DNA of 64,000 bases, from the NCBI GenBank assembly GCA_945874355.1, contig CAMCGB010000006.1:1-64000 (forward strand), given 5' to 3'. Under the pieces are notes generated by a model. It saw nothing but the letters and a program-made list of their open reading frames with translations. It was not told the DNA's origin and searched no databases. This document shows positions 42,146 through 50,810 of the stretch, piece by piece (positions within the stretch are counted from its first letter, which is position 1; each line of letters opens with the position of its first letter). A program made the translations under genes and the position numbers. The DNA comes from an uncultured Bacteroides sp. (lineage in GTDB: Bacteria > Bacteroidota > Bacteroidia > Bacteroidales > UBA932).

Positions 42146-42779
42146 AGTTGATTTCCCTGGCGTGCAGACATATACCTGCGTCGGGATTGGACCGGGGAGC
42201 GCCGTACTTGAGATCCCCTTTGATAGGGCATCCCATAGCTGAAAGCTGGCAGCGTATCTGGTGGTGGCGGCCCGTCAGCAGCTCCACTTCCATCAGGTGG
42301 TATCTGTCTGTGTGTCCCAGATACCGGTAGTTCAGCCTGGCCAGCTTGGCTCCGGAGGTGGAAGCGCTTTTTGCGATGAAACTTTTGTTCATCTTCTCGT
42401 TGCGCACCAGATAGTCGCTCAGGCTGCCGCTCTCCCGGGGCGGGGCGCCGCAGCAGAGCGCAATGTATGTCTTGTGTATCTTGCCGTCCCGGAGCATAGC
42501 GCACAGCCTTTCGAGCGCTTTTGATGTTTTGGCGAATATGCATACTCCGCTCACAGGCCTGTCCAGCCTGTGGGGAACTCCCATAAATACCTTTCCCTGT
42601 TTGGCGTCGCGGGCGGCGATGTAGGCTTTCAGCAGTTCCGCAAGGCACTCGTCGCCTGTCTTGTCGGCCTGAACTATCTCTCCGACCTTTTTGTTCACTA
42701 CGAGCAGGTGGTTGTCTTCGTAGAGAATCCGAGCTCTGATGTCCTCCTTCTCGGCTGCGCTCAAAGTCCTGTATTCCAT
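42015..42779 (-). CDS. RluA-family pseudouridine synthase
   Basis: The protein has 254 residues. The catalytic motif is PHRLDRPVSG, with the essential Asp at about residue 73. It is followed by KTYIALCCG, LLTGRHHQIRCQL and the closing FTHPVRGTLVHLTAPVP. It isomerises uridine in rRNA or tRNA; the target site cannot be read. There is no S4 domain. The last 30 or so codons lie over the 3' end of the convergent AraC gene. It begins six bases after the HAD gene ends, so the two are co-transcribed. Confidence 0.88.
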   Translation of the reverse strand: MEYRTLSAAEKEDIRARILYEDNHLLVVNKKVGEIVQADKTGDECLAELLKAYIAARDAKQGKVFMGVPHRLDRPVSGVCIFAKTSKALERLCAMLRDGKIHKTYIALCCGAPPRESGSLSDYLVRNEKMNKSFIAKSASTSGAKLARLNYRYLGHTDRYHLMEVELLTGRHHQIRCQLSAMGCPIKGDLKYGAPRSNPDAGICLHAREINFTHPVRGTLVHLTAPVPSSWKGVSALVSSTPDNTLPESVHTQA

Positions 42780-42785
42780 CTGCCG

Positions 42786-43652
42786 CTACTTTCTTTTTGC
42801 CTTTTTGGCGCCGGTGTTGGCTGCGCTGAGAGTCTGAAGGGAGTAGTCGGCGCAGATTTTGTCGATTATAGCCTTGATTACTTCAAAGGTCTCGGAGCCT
42901 TTGGAGTAGTCGGCCGGCAGGGCGAAGGAGACTCTTCCTTGCTTTTTGAGCTTGAAGGCGCTCTTTTTCTTCCTGGAGTCTTCAGGGTTGTACACGGCTA
43001 TCGAATGTCCCCCGAACATCTCTACTATTTTCATACAGGGCACGTCGGTATCCCCGTCTCCGAAATAGACCATATGGGTGAAAGGGACCCTTTTCTTGTC
43101 CTCGGCGATGGATTCGTTCACCAGTTTGTTGTCCCTTGCGCTGAATATGCCTTTGTTGATTTTGAACAGGAACTGGGTCTTCGCAGTATAGTCCACGGCC
43201 ACCCCGGGCCACTGGGCTTCCCCGTTTTCGCCGTAGATGAACGACCCGGCGAAGATGTGCTTGAACTCGGAGGCTATGCTGCTTCCCTCTATTATCTCCT
43301 TCAGGCCTGAGGAGTTGATGTAGTGCTCTATGACCACCGAGCGGCTGCGGCCGTACTCGTTGACTGCGCCGAACCACTGCTGAACTCCGTTGAACAGGGC
43401 TATGTCGCCGCCGAATCTGCGGAAGTTCTCCTTGCGCAGGGCGATCTTGTTCTCCTTGGCCTCGTCGTACATCAGTTTCATATAGGACAGCACGTTGGAT
43501 GCGTCCTGCCCTATGGCTATGTTGTCTGACATTCGCCAGAACTCCTGGGCGGTCTTGCCCACTGCCTGAATGAAGCCGAACTCCTGCATATTGCCCGGAG
43601 ACAGAGTGCCGTCAAAGTCGTAAATAAGGGCTATTATCGGTTTCTTCCTCAT
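42786..43652 (-). CDS. HAD-superfamily hydrolase
   Basis: The protein has 288 residues from the Met of MRKKPIIALIYDFDGTLSP; an upstream Met at 43718 has no support. Motif I is DFDGTLS at about residues 12-18 and the acidic motif IV is YFGDGDTDVP. A helical cap lies between them, and the C-terminus is Lys-rich (GAKKAKRK). It resembles phosphoserine-phosphatase-like HAD proteins; the substrate is unknown. The RluA gene follows six bases later. Confidence 0.83.
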   Translation of the reverse strand: MRKKPIIALIYDFDGTLSPGNMQEFGFIQAVGKTAQEFWRMSDNIAIGQDASNVLSYMKLMYDEAKENKIALRKENFRRFGGDIALFNGVQQWFGAVNEYGRSRSVVIEHYINSSGLKEIIEGSSIASEFKHIFAGSFIYGENGEAQWPGVAVDYTAKTQFLFKINKGIFSARDNKLVNESIAEDKKRVPFTHMVYFGDGDTDVPCMKIVEMFGGHSIAVYNPEDSRKKKSAFKLKKQGRVSFALPADYSKGSETFEVIKAIIDKICADYSLQTLSAANTGAKKAKRK

Positions 43653-43744
43653 AATGTTGTCTGCCTTCTTTCGCTGCGTTTCGCCACAAATGAAAATCTT
43701 TTGCCACAAAGTTAGCAAAATGGCTGGATTATGAGCATTTGCTC

Positions 43745-43775
43745 TTGTCTTTTCGACGATTCGGACGTAAATTTG
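43745..43775 (+). promoter_or_regulatory. Promoter of the acyl-CoA synthetase gene
   Basis: TTG (43745-43747) and TAAATTTG (43768-43775) are 20 bases apart. The ATG lies 65 bases downstream, giving a leader of about 60 bases. Confidence 0.65.
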
Positions 43776-43840
43776 TTATCCAATTTTGACTATCGTTATC
43801 CTTACTTGACTGGATTATTAACTAAACCTTTCTGATAGAT

Positions 43841-45484
43841 ATGAAACATTACCTTTCCTCTCTGGAAACGAGTATGAAAACCCTGTGGGAGAAGCCGGCG
43901 CTTTGCAACTACAAGGGCGAGACCGTTACAAACCGCGAACTTGCAGCGTATATCGTCAAGTTCGGTATGATGTTCGAGGCGGCAGGCGTGAAGCCTGGGG
44001 ACAAGATTGCAGTGTGCGCAAAGAACACCGCGCATTGGGCTGTCAGCTTCCTTGCCTCAAATGCCTACAGGGCCGTAACCGTAACTATACTCTCTGACTT
44101 CCATCCTGACAGCGTTTCCCACCTCGTGAACCACTCCGGGAGCAGCGTGCTCTTTGTGGATAGGGAGATTTGGGATAAGCTCCAGAAGGACTCTATGCCT
44201 GAGCTCAAGCTCGTGGTGAACGTGGATGACTTCGCGCTCATTTATGCCGCCGACGCTGCCGTCAAGGCTGCATTTGAAGGTATGGACGAGGCTTTTGCCG
44301 CAAAATACCCCGAGGGCGTATCCCGCGACCAGTTCAGCCTTCCGAAGGACAATCTCGATGAGCTTTCCGTCATCAACTACACCTCTGGCACCACCAGCGA
44401 CCCCAAGGGTGTGATGCTCACCTACGGCAACCTCAGCAGCTCGATACTCTTCGGTCACGAAAATATCCCTGTACGGCCGGATGACAAGATAGTTTCAATG
44501 CTCCCTATGGCCCACATCTACGGAATGGTATATGAGTTCCTCTATCCTCTCTCCGGCGGCTGTACGGTTTACTATCTCGGCAAGACCCCTGCCCCGTCCC
44601 TGCTGCTCAAGGCAATGCACGACGTGCAGCCTTATCTCGTCTGCACAGTGCCTCTGGTGATGGAGAAGGTTTACAAGTCTTCGCTCAAGCCTGTGCTCGA
44701 CAAATGGTATATGAAGGTGCTGACCTCAATTCCGGGAGTCAACAGTATTATTTTCAATAAGATACGCAGTAAGCTCGACACCGCTTTCGGAGGAAAGGTG
44801 CGCAGCTACATAATGGGTGGTGCGGCGCTCAACCCTGAAGTGGAGAAGTGCTTCAAGAAGATAGGGCTTCACTACACCGTGGGTTACGGTATGACCGAAG
44901 CCGCTCCGCTGCTGGCCTACGAGGACTGGCGCAAATACAAGCCGGGCTCCTGCGGTAAAGCTATCAACTGCATCGAGGCTCGCATAGACTCCGACGACCC
45001 TCAGCACATCGCAGGCGAAATCCAGGCCAAGGGTTCCAACATCACCATTGGCTACTACAAGAATGAGGAGGCCACCAGGGCCGCATTCACCGAAGACGGA
45101 TTCCTGCGCACCGGAGACCTCGGAGTTATGGACAAGGAAGGCAACATCTTCATCAAGGGCCGCTCCAAGAGTATGATACTCTCGGCCAATGGACAGAATA
45201 TCTATCCTGAAGAGCTTGAGGCAATTGTGAATAATCAGACCTATGCCGTGGAGTCAGTTGTGGTGGACCGTGCAGGCAAGATTGTGGCTATGGTTTATCT
45301 CGATTCCGACGCAATGAAGAAGGACGGCCTGAGCGAGGAGGATATGGCCGAGATTCCCGAGAAGATCCGTCTCAACGCCAACAAGCAGCTGCCCCTCTAC
45401 AGCCAGATTGCAAAGGTTGAGGTGGTAAGGGTGCCTTTCGAGAAGACTCCGAAGATGAGCATCAAGCGCTTCCTTTACAAATAG
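43841..45484 (+). CDS. Long-chain acyl-CoA synthetase (AMP-binding family)
   Basis: The protein has 547 residues. The adenylation core shows YTSGTTSDPKGVMLTY at about residue 183, MLPMAHIYGMVYEF, GYGMTEAAPLLAY, the hinge TGDLGVMDKEGNIFIKGRSKSMI and the C-terminal Lys region in KMSIKRFLYK. It activates fatty acids to acyl-AMP and then acyl-CoA; chain length is unknown. It is monocistronic by its own promoter and terminator. Confidence 0.9.
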   Translation: MKHYLSSLETSMKTLWEKPALCNYKGETVTNRELAAYIVKFGMMFEAAGVKPGDKIAVCAKNTAHWAVSFLASNAYRAVTVTILSDFHPDSVSHLVNHSGSSVLFVDREIWDKLQKDSMPELKLVVNVDDFALIYAADAAVKAAFEGMDEAFAAKYPEGVSRDQFSLPKDNLDELSVINYTSGTTSDPKGVMLTYGNLSSSILFGHENIPVRPDDKIVSMLPMAHIYGMVYEFLYPLSGGCTVYYLGKTPAPSLLLKAMHDVQPYLVCTVPLVMEKVYKSSLKPVLDKWYMKVLTSIPGVNSIIFNKIRSKLDTAFGGKVRSYIMGGAALNPEVEKCFKKIGLHYTVGYGMTEAAPLLAYEDWRKYKPGSCGKAINCIEARIDSDDPQHIAGEIQAKGSNITIGYYKNEEATRAAFTEDGFLRTGDLGVMDKEGNIFIKGRSKSMILSANGQNIYPEELEAIVNNQTYAVESVVVDRAGKIVAMVYLDSDAMKKDGLSEEDMAEIPEKIRLNANKQLPLYSQIAKVEVVRVPFEKTPKMSIKRFLYK

Positions 45485-45507
45485 TTTTTTCCAAAAAAGC
45501 AACTTTT

Positions 45508-45535
45508 ACCCTCCGTAGTGCATCTATAGGAGGGT
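45508..45535 (+). terminator. Terminator-like hairpin after the acyl-CoA synthetase gene
   Basis: ACCCTCC (45508-45514) pairs with GGAGGGT (45529-45535) with a 14-base loop and is followed by the weak tract TTTAAT. It begins 23 bases after the stop. Confidence 0.5.
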
Positions 45536-45552
45536 TTAATAATTGCTATAAC

Positions 45553-46194
45553 ATGAAACAACATATTTCAGCAGTTCTTCTCGCGGCCCTGCTCTGCCTG
45601 TCGGCAACAGATGCCTTCGCCGGGGAGCGCTTCCGCAGGAATCAGCATTCACCCAAAGGCTGGTCAGTCTCAGCCTTTGTCAATACCCCTAGCGCATATG
45701 CATCCGAAATGTTTGCAACGGGGCACTATTACATTGGCTGCGCTGATATGTTCTGGTACAACCTGACACTGGAAAACATCTACAGCGACTATCACGACCA
45801 GACCAGGAGCACCGGCGGATTCGGGGTAGGAGTCGAATATAAGTTCAACCATTGGATAAGTGCCGGAGTGGATTTTGCAAGTTCATTCTACTACCACAAC
45901 TCATACGAAGCGCTGAACTCCAACTCCCAAAGTGTAAAGGTCGGCGCCGCCATCACTCTTATGCCCAAAGTCAAGTTGTTCTATATGGACAAGCCCAAGT
46001 GCCGCCTCTACACCTCGTTCGCTCTTGGACTTGCCGCCTATCCGGGCTTTTATCTTGCCGAAGACAAAGTGACTGCGTCTTACCAGATGAGTCCCATCGG
46101 AGTGGAGTTCGGCAAAAAGTTCTGCGGCTTTGTTGAGACGGGCTTCGGTGTCCAGTATTCAGGACTGAGGGCCGGTGTGGTGTATAAATTCTAA
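45553..46194 (+). CDS. Outer membrane beta-barrel protein
   Basis: The protein has 213 residues. The signal peptide (ISAVLLAALLCLSATDAFA) precedes alternating amphipathic strands such as GFGVGVEYKFNHWISAGVDF, and the sequence ends VQYSGLRAGVVYKF with the terminal Phe typical of barrels. No specific family was recognised. It lies 12 bases before a lipoprotein gene, so both are probably made together. Confidence 0.75.
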   Translation: MKQHISAVLLAALLCLSATDAFAGERFRRNQHSPKGWSVSAFVNTPSAYASEMFATGHYYIGCADMFWYNLTLENIYSDYHDQTRSTGGFGVGVEYKFNHWISAGVDFASSFYYHNSYEALNSNSQSVKVGAAITLMPKVKLFYMDKPKCRLYTSFALGLAAYPGFYLAEDKVTASYQMSPIGVEFGKKFCGFVETGFGVQYSGLRAGVVYKF

Positions 46195-46206
46195 AAGCTT
46201 GCGTAT

Positions 46207-46761
46207 ATGAAAAAGATTTTTTTGATACTCTCCAGCCTTGCCCTTATGACTTCCTGCGTGGTGAATACTTCCACCAACCAGAAAAGGACTCCCCGGAATC
46301 TGGCATTTTTTATGGGCCAGCAGTATGAAAGCACCGTGGGCGTCTGTCTGAACCTTATCGCCTCAGGCTCGGTTAGTTCTGAGTTAATTATCGACGACCA
46401 GGTAAGCGTCACAGTCACCAGCCTTACAAACAGTTCCGTACACCTTGAAGGCAAGGGACCCAAAGTGGAGTTCAGCTTCGATGCCCTCTGCCGCCCGGGT
46501 TCTTACGGGCGCGACGCCTTCGTTCTGAGCGACCTTTCCTTCGTTTACGACGAGGCCAACGGCCACGTGCTGGAGATGCGCTTCAGCGGTGATATGATTT
46601 ACGACTGGGTTGAGAAGAGTTCCGCAACCTTCGTTTCCTACTCTCTCGTGCCCAGCGGAGTGCTGATGGGAGATTTCTATCTGAACTCAAAGCAGGTGGA
46701 TCACTGCAAACTTGTCTATGACTGTGGCGAAGCGAGTTTCTCTACCAGTGTGGCACAGTGA
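46207..46761 (+). CDS. Lipoprotein of unknown function
   Basis: The protein has 184 residues. The signal peptide ends at LALMTSC (Cys18). The mature part is rich in beta-strand pattern and Ser/Val with no recognised domain; notable stretches are RPGSYGRDAFVLSDLSFVYD and SFVSYSLVPSGVLMGDFY-like segments. It is the second gene of a pair with the beta-barrel protein. A terminator follows at 46798. Confidence 0.7.
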   Translation: MKKIFLILSSLALMTSCVVNTSTNQKRTPRNLAFFMGQQYESTVGVCLNLIASGSVSSELIIDDQVSVTVTSLTNSSVHLEGKGPKVEFSFDALCRPGSYGRDAFVLSDLSFVYDEANGHVLEMRFSGDMIYDWVEKSSATFVSYSLVPSGVLMGDFYLNSKQVDHCKLVYDCGEASFSTSVAQ

Positions 46762-46797
46762 CATTTTGTCATTGGAATATATTTTGATTCTTCAAAG

Positions 46798-46824
46798 GCC
46801 GACGCTTATTGCGCCGGCTTTTTT
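46798..46824 (+). terminator. Intrinsic terminator after the barrel/lipoprotein pair
   Basis: GCCGACGC pairs with GCGCCGGC (one A-C mismatch) around TTATT, followed by six T. htpG begins 25 bases after it. Confidence 0.8.
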
Positions 46825-46848
46825 GATAGAAACAAAACAATACATAAA

Positions 46849-48720
46849 ATGGCAAACAAAACACTAAAAGGTAAAATCGGGGTTACCACGGAAAACATAT
46901 TCCCCGTCATCAAACAGTTCCTTTATTCAGACCACGAAATCTTCCTTCGCGAGCTTGTGGCCAATGCGGTTGACGCCTCCCAGAAGATGAAGGCTCTCGC
47001 TTCGAGCGGCGACTTCAAGGGCGAGTTGGGCGAGCTCAAAGTCGAAGTGAGCCTTGATGAGGGTAAGAAAGTGCTGAAAATCAAGGACTACGGTATAGGT
47101 ATGACCGAGGAGGAAGTGGACAAATACATCAATCAGATAGCCTTCTCGTCTGCCGGAGAGTTCCTCGAGAAATACAAGGACCAGATAGGCTCCATCATAG
47201 GCCACTTCGGACTCGGTTTCTACTCAGCCTTTATGGTTGCGAAGAAGGTCACCATCGACACCCTCAGCTGGAAGGAAGGCGCCAAGGCAGTCAAGTGGTC
47301 CTGCGACGGCTCTCCCGAGTACTCGCTGACCGAAGGCAAGAAGACTGACAGGGGTACCGAAATCACCCTTTACCTCGACGACGACTCTGCCGAGTATGCT
47401 CAGAAAGGCAAGATTTCCCAGCTCCTCGGCAAGTACTGCAAGTTCATGCCCGTACCCGTAATATTCGGCAAAAAGACCGAGTGGAAGGACGGCAAGAGCG
47501 TCGAGACCGACGAGGACAATGTAATCAACGACATAGTGCCCATCTGGACCAAGGCTCCTTCTGAGCTCAAGGACGAGGATTATCTGAAGTTCTACCACGA
47601 GCTCTATCCTATGGAAGAGGATCCTATGTTCTGGATTCACCTCAATGTGGACTATCCCTTCACCCTTACCGGAGTGCTTTACTTCCCCAAGATCAAGGAA
47701 AGGATGGCCATAGACAAGAACAAGATCCAGCTCTACTGCAACCAGATGTTCGTGACAGAGCACGTGGACAATATCGTGCCTGACTTCCTGACCCTCCTGC
47801 ACGGAGTCATTGACTCGCCCGACATCCCGCTGAACGTGAGCCGCAGCTATCTGCAGAGCGACGCCAATGTCAAGAAAATCAGCACATACATCACCAAGAA
47901 GGTGGCAGACCGCCTTGAGGACATTTTCAAGACCGAAAGGGAGCAGTACGAGCAGAAGTGGGACAATATCAAGCTCTTCATCGAGTACGGAATGCTCAGC
48001 GACGAGAAGTTCTGCGAGAGGGCTCTCAAGTTCGCCCTTTTGAAGAATACCGACTCCAAGTTCTTCAGCCTGGAGGACTACCGCAAGGCGATTGAGCCTG
48101 CCCAGACTGACAAGGACGGCAATGTGGTTTATCTCTATGCCACCAATGTGGAGGAGCAGTACAGCTTCATCGAGGCCGCAAAGAACCAGGGCTACGACAC
48201 CCTGCTGATGGACTGCGAGCTGGACAGCCACTTCGTGAACCTGCTGGAAAGCAAGCTGGAGAAGACCCGCTTCGCAAGAGTGGACAGCGATTCTGTGGAC
48301 AAGCTCATCGTAAAGCAGGAGGAGGTCAAGCCCGAAATGAGCGAAGATGACAAAAAGTCGCTCGACGAGCTCTTCAAGGCAGTCCTTCCCCAGGGCAACG
48401 AGTACACCGTAGAGGCCCGTAATCTCGGCGAGAATGCCCAGGCCGTGCTCATCACTCAAAGCGAATTCATGCGTCGCTACCGCGAGATGAGCGCAATGGG
48501 CGGAGGAATGAACTTCTACTCTTCAATCCCCGAGTCCTATAATATAATAGTGAATATGCAGAACCCTCTGGTCCAGAAGATTTGGGAAGGCCGCGACGGA
48601 GAGGACAAGACCCTTCTGCACCAGGTGGTGGACCTCGCCCTTCTGAGCAACGGAATGCTCAAAGGTAAGGCTCTTGCGGACTTCGTCCAGAGAAGCGAGC
48701 AGATGCTCAAGCAGGACTAA
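46849..48720 (+). CDS. htpG: Molecular chaperone HtpG (Hsp90 family)
   Basis: The protein has 623 residues. The N-terminal GHKL ATPase shows FLRELVANAVDAS, KDYGIGMTEEEV and IGHFGLGFYSAFM. The middle and C-terminal Hsp90 domains follow, including LNVSRSYLQSD. The usual Asn of the ELISNASDA motif reads VANAVDAS, a common Bacteroidota variant that keeps the metal-binding Asn. The chaperone remodels client proteins under stress. Its last four bases overlap the convergent PhoR-like gene. Confidence 0.94.
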   Translation: MANKTLKGKIGVTTENIFPVIKQFLYSDHEIFLRELVANAVDASQKMKALASSGDFKGELGELKVEVSLDEGKKVLKIKDYGIGMTEEEVDKYINQIAFSSAGEFLEKYKDQIGSIIGHFGLGFYSAFMVAKKVTIDTLSWKEGAKAVKWSCDGSPEYSLTEGKKTDRGTEITLYLDDDSAEYAQKGKISQLLGKYCKFMPVPVIFGKKTEWKDGKSVETDEDNVINDIVPIWTKAPSELKDEDYLKFYHELYPMEEDPMFWIHLNVDYPFTLTGVLYFPKIKERMAIDKNKIQLYCNQMFVTEHVDNIVPDFLTLLHGVIDSPDIPLNVSRSYLQSDANVKKISTYITKKVADRLEDIFKTEREQYEQKWDNIKLFIEYGMLSDEKFCERALKFALLKNTDSKFFSLEDYRKAIEPAQTDKDGNVVYLYATNVEEQYSFIEAAKNQGYDTLLMDCELDSHFVNLLESKLEKTRFARVDSDSVDKLIVKQEEVKPEMSEDDKKSLDELFKAVLPQGNEYTVEARNLGENAQAVLITQSEFMRRYREMSAMGGGMNFYSSIPESYNIIVNMQNPLVQKIWEGRDGEDKTLLHQVVDLALLSNGMLKGKALADFVQRSEQMLKQD

Positions 48721-49952
48721 CGCTTCAGATCTTTAAGAGTGAAATGGAATCCAAGGCCTGTCGGACTTACCCGATAGGCCTTTATGCTTCCCTTGTGGAA
48801 GAGCACCGCGTTGCGCACTATAGACAATCCCAGTCCGGAGCCGGTTTTGCTGCGGTCGGAGTCTATGCGGTAGAACCTTCCGAAAATCTTCTCCAGCTCG
48901 CCGCTCTCCACGCCCCGCCCGTTGTCCCGGTAGTCCAGTGCGTGCTCTCCGGCCTCGCCCTTCGAGTAATCCACTTCAATGCTGTCGGCATCTGTGGCGT
49001 ACTTGATGGAATTCTCGATAAGGTTGCGGAAGATGGCATATATGAGAGTATAACTCCCGTGGATGCACAGGGGAGGCAGGTTGTTCTTTACTCTCAGCCC
49101 CTTGTCTTCGAGGGCAGAACTCATCTCTTCGCAGACCTCGTCCAAGCAGAATTTGAGATTGACGGGCTCCACTTTGAACTGCTCGGGCGCTTCCTCGAGC
49201 TTTGTGATCATCGAGATGTCGCTTATCATCTCGGTGAGCCTGAGGGTCTGCTGGTAGGAGCGCTGCAGGAACAGCTCCTTTTTCCCGCTCTCCAGGGAAG
49301 GATTGCCCAGTATGGTTTCGAGATATAGCCTGATGCTGCTGACGGGTGTCCTGAGTTCGTGGGCAATGTTGCCCGTCATCTCGTGCTTGAGCCTGCGGGT
49401 CATCTGTTCCTGAATGACTTTCTCCCTTTGGCGGTAGCGGCGGTAAAGATACATCACTGCGATGAGCGACAGAAGGAAAATCAGCAGGATGGAGACAATC
49501 AGCAGCGAGTCCGCCCTCATATAACGCCTTTCTTCGAGCTCGAAAACCTGAGCGCTGCGGACTATTATCCCGGGGTAGCGCTTCGCGTAGTAGAAATAGG
49601 TGACGGGCGAGCTATCGGAGCGCCGTATGCTTATGCCTTCCCCCTTTTTTATGCAGTCTTTGACCTCGGGCCTGCCGGAGTGGTTCCCCAGGGAGTCGCT
49701 GCTCAGGGCGCTGTCCCATATCACGGCTCCGTCCAGATTCATCAGGGTCACTCTGACTCCTTGAGGAAGAAATCCCGTAGGAAGGGAGTCCGCCGGGGCG
49801 CCTGATACCAGGTCGCAATATACTTCTAGCCTGGATTTGAGGATGTTGCGCTTGTAGCTCCGGTCGTTGAGCACGCTAAGGCTCGCAGACAGGGCAAACG
49901 CAACGCAAATCACAATGGCGAGCTCAAGGGTGAAACGCCTACTGCTGTTCAT
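48717..49952 (-). CDS. Sensor histidine kinase, PhoR-like
   Basis: The protein has 411 residues. A first membrane helix (LAIVICVAFALSASLSVL) is followed by a periplasmic region to about 150 and a second helix (LLIVSILLIFLLSLIAVMYLY). HisKA carries the acceptor His in NIAHELRTPVSS near residue 200, and HATPase_c shows NLIENSIKYA, DNGRGV and GSGLGLSIV. It overlaps the regulator gene by 14 bases. Position opposite a Na/Pi cotransporter with Pho-box-like repeats suggests it senses phosphate status (inference); PAS and PhoU partners are not encoded here. Confidence 0.88.
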   Translation of the reverse strand: MNSSRRFTLELAIVICVAFALSASLSVLNDRSYKRNILKSRLEVYCDLVSGAPADSLPTGFLPQGVRVTLMNLDGAVIWDSALSSDSLGNHSGRPEVKDCIKKGEGISIRRSDSSPVTYFYYAKRYPGIIVRSAQVFELEERRYMRADSLLIVSILLIFLLSLIAVMYLYRRYRQREKVIQEQMTRRLKHEMTGNIAHELRTPVSSIRLYLETILGNPSLESGKKELFLQRSYQQTLRLTEMISDISMITKLEEAPEQFKVEPVNLKFCLDEVCEEMSSALEDKGLRVKNNLPPLCIHGSYTLIYAIFRNLIENSIKYATDADSIEVDYSKGEAGEHALDYRDNGRGVESGELEKIFGRFYRIDSDRSKTGSGLGLSIVRNAVLFHKGSIKAYRVSPTGLGFHFTLKDLKR

Positions 49953-50637
49953 CGTCCAGGCTGAAATTGGGGTCGAGATAGTAGCCGAAAAGGGTTTTGT
50001 TGCGTATCATGTCGTGATATGCCCCAATCTTGGAGCGTATCCTTGCGATATGCACATCTACCGTACGGTCAATCACATACGGGGCGTCTTTCCACAGGCG
50101 CTCTATTATTGCCGAGCGGGAAAAATAGCTCCCCGGCTCCTTTGCGAGAAGAGCGAGGATGTCGAACTCCTTGCGCGACAGGTTGATTTCCCTGGAGTCG
50201 ATGGATACCGTGCTCTGGTCGAAATCGATGTGGAGCCCCAGAAAATCAGCACAGTCCGAGGGCTTTTCCTGCGGGCAGGTCCTCTTCAGTACCGCCTTGA
50301 TCCGGGCTAGCACTTCGTTGATGGAAAAGGGCTTGGCAATGTAGTCGTCCCCTCCGGCCGAGAAACCAGTCAGAAGATCGTTCTCGCTGGAACGGGCCGT
50401 AAGGAAAATAATCGGAATGTCTCTGAAGGAGGAACTTTTCAGCCGTCTGGCGAACTGGAAGCCGGACTCTCCAGGCAGCATCACATCCAGAAGCAGAAGG
50501 GCCGTGCTGTCTGTCAGCAGCTTCTCCCCCTGTTCGGTGCTCCCGGCGGTAAGTACGCTGTAGCCCGCGTTCTCCAGGTTGAAACTCAGGATTTCGCGTA
50601 TGTCCTGATCGTCTTCAATAATTAGTATCTGAACCAT
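49939..50637 (-). CDS. OmpR-family response regulator, PhoB-like
   Basis: The protein has 232 residues. The receiver has the acidic pair EDDQ, phospho-Asp in LLLLDVMLPGESG (about residue 52), FLTARS and YIAKPFS. A winged-helix domain follows (INLSRKEFDILALLAKEPG, VIDRTVDVHIARIRSKIG, LFGYYL). The region upstream holds two pairs of 11-bp direct repeats expected of a PhoB site. The ATG begins four bases after the -7 box, so the mRNA may be leaderless. Confidence 0.9.
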   Translation of the reverse strand: MVQILIIEDDQDIREILSFNLENAGYSVLTAGSTEQGEKLLTDSTALLLLDVMLPGESGFQFARRLKSSSFRDIPIIFLTARSSENDLLTGFSAGGDDYIAKPFSINEVLARIKAVLKRTCPQEKPSDCADFLGLHIDFDQSTVSIDSREINLSRKEFDILALLAKEPGSYFSRSAIIERLWKDAPYVIDRTVDVHIARIRSKIGAYHDMIRNKTLFGYYLDPNFSLDDEQQ

Positions 50638-50641
50638 ACTG

Positions 50642-50671
50642 CAAATTTATCATTTCCATTCAGGAGGGCAA
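50642..50671 (-). promoter_or_regulatory. Promoter of the PhoB/PhoR-like operon
   Basis: On the minus strand TTG (50669-50671) and TAAATTTG (50642-50649) are 19 bases apart, a perfect Bacteroidales promoter. The start codon is at 50635-50637. Confidence 0.7.
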
Positions 50672-50680
50672 AAAGGATTA

Positions 50681-50734
50681 TTAAATTTTTGTTAATTATT
50701 CGTCCCGCAAGATTAACTTTCTGTTAATTCGACA
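50681..50734. promoter_or_regulatory. Two Pho-box-like pairs of 11-bp direct repeats
   Basis: TTAAATTTTTG then TTAATTATTCG (50681-50702), and TTAACTTTCTG then TTAATTCGACA (50713-50734), place TTAA at 50681, 50692, 50713 and 50724. The 11-base period and the T-rich spacer match the organisation of PhoB sites. The block sits between the two divergent promoters. Confidence 0.65.
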
Positions 50735-50754
50735 TCCGTCTCCCTTCCAATCGT

Positions 50755-50784
50755 TTGACTACCAAGACTGAATGCTCATATTTG
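50755..50784 (+). promoter_or_regulatory. Promoter of the Na/Pi cotransporter gene
   Basis: TTG (50755-50757) and CATATTTG (50777-50784, one mismatch to TAnnTTTG) are 19 bases apart. The nearer Pho-box pair ends 20 bases upstream of the TTG, a position suitable for activation. Confidence 0.6.
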
Positions 50785-50810
50785 CAACGGAAAACAGAAA
50801 CACTACAGTA

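Noticed and set aside
47224..48459. 411-codon open frame opposite htpG
   Set aside because: It is antisense to conserved Hsp90 sequence, with no start context or homology.
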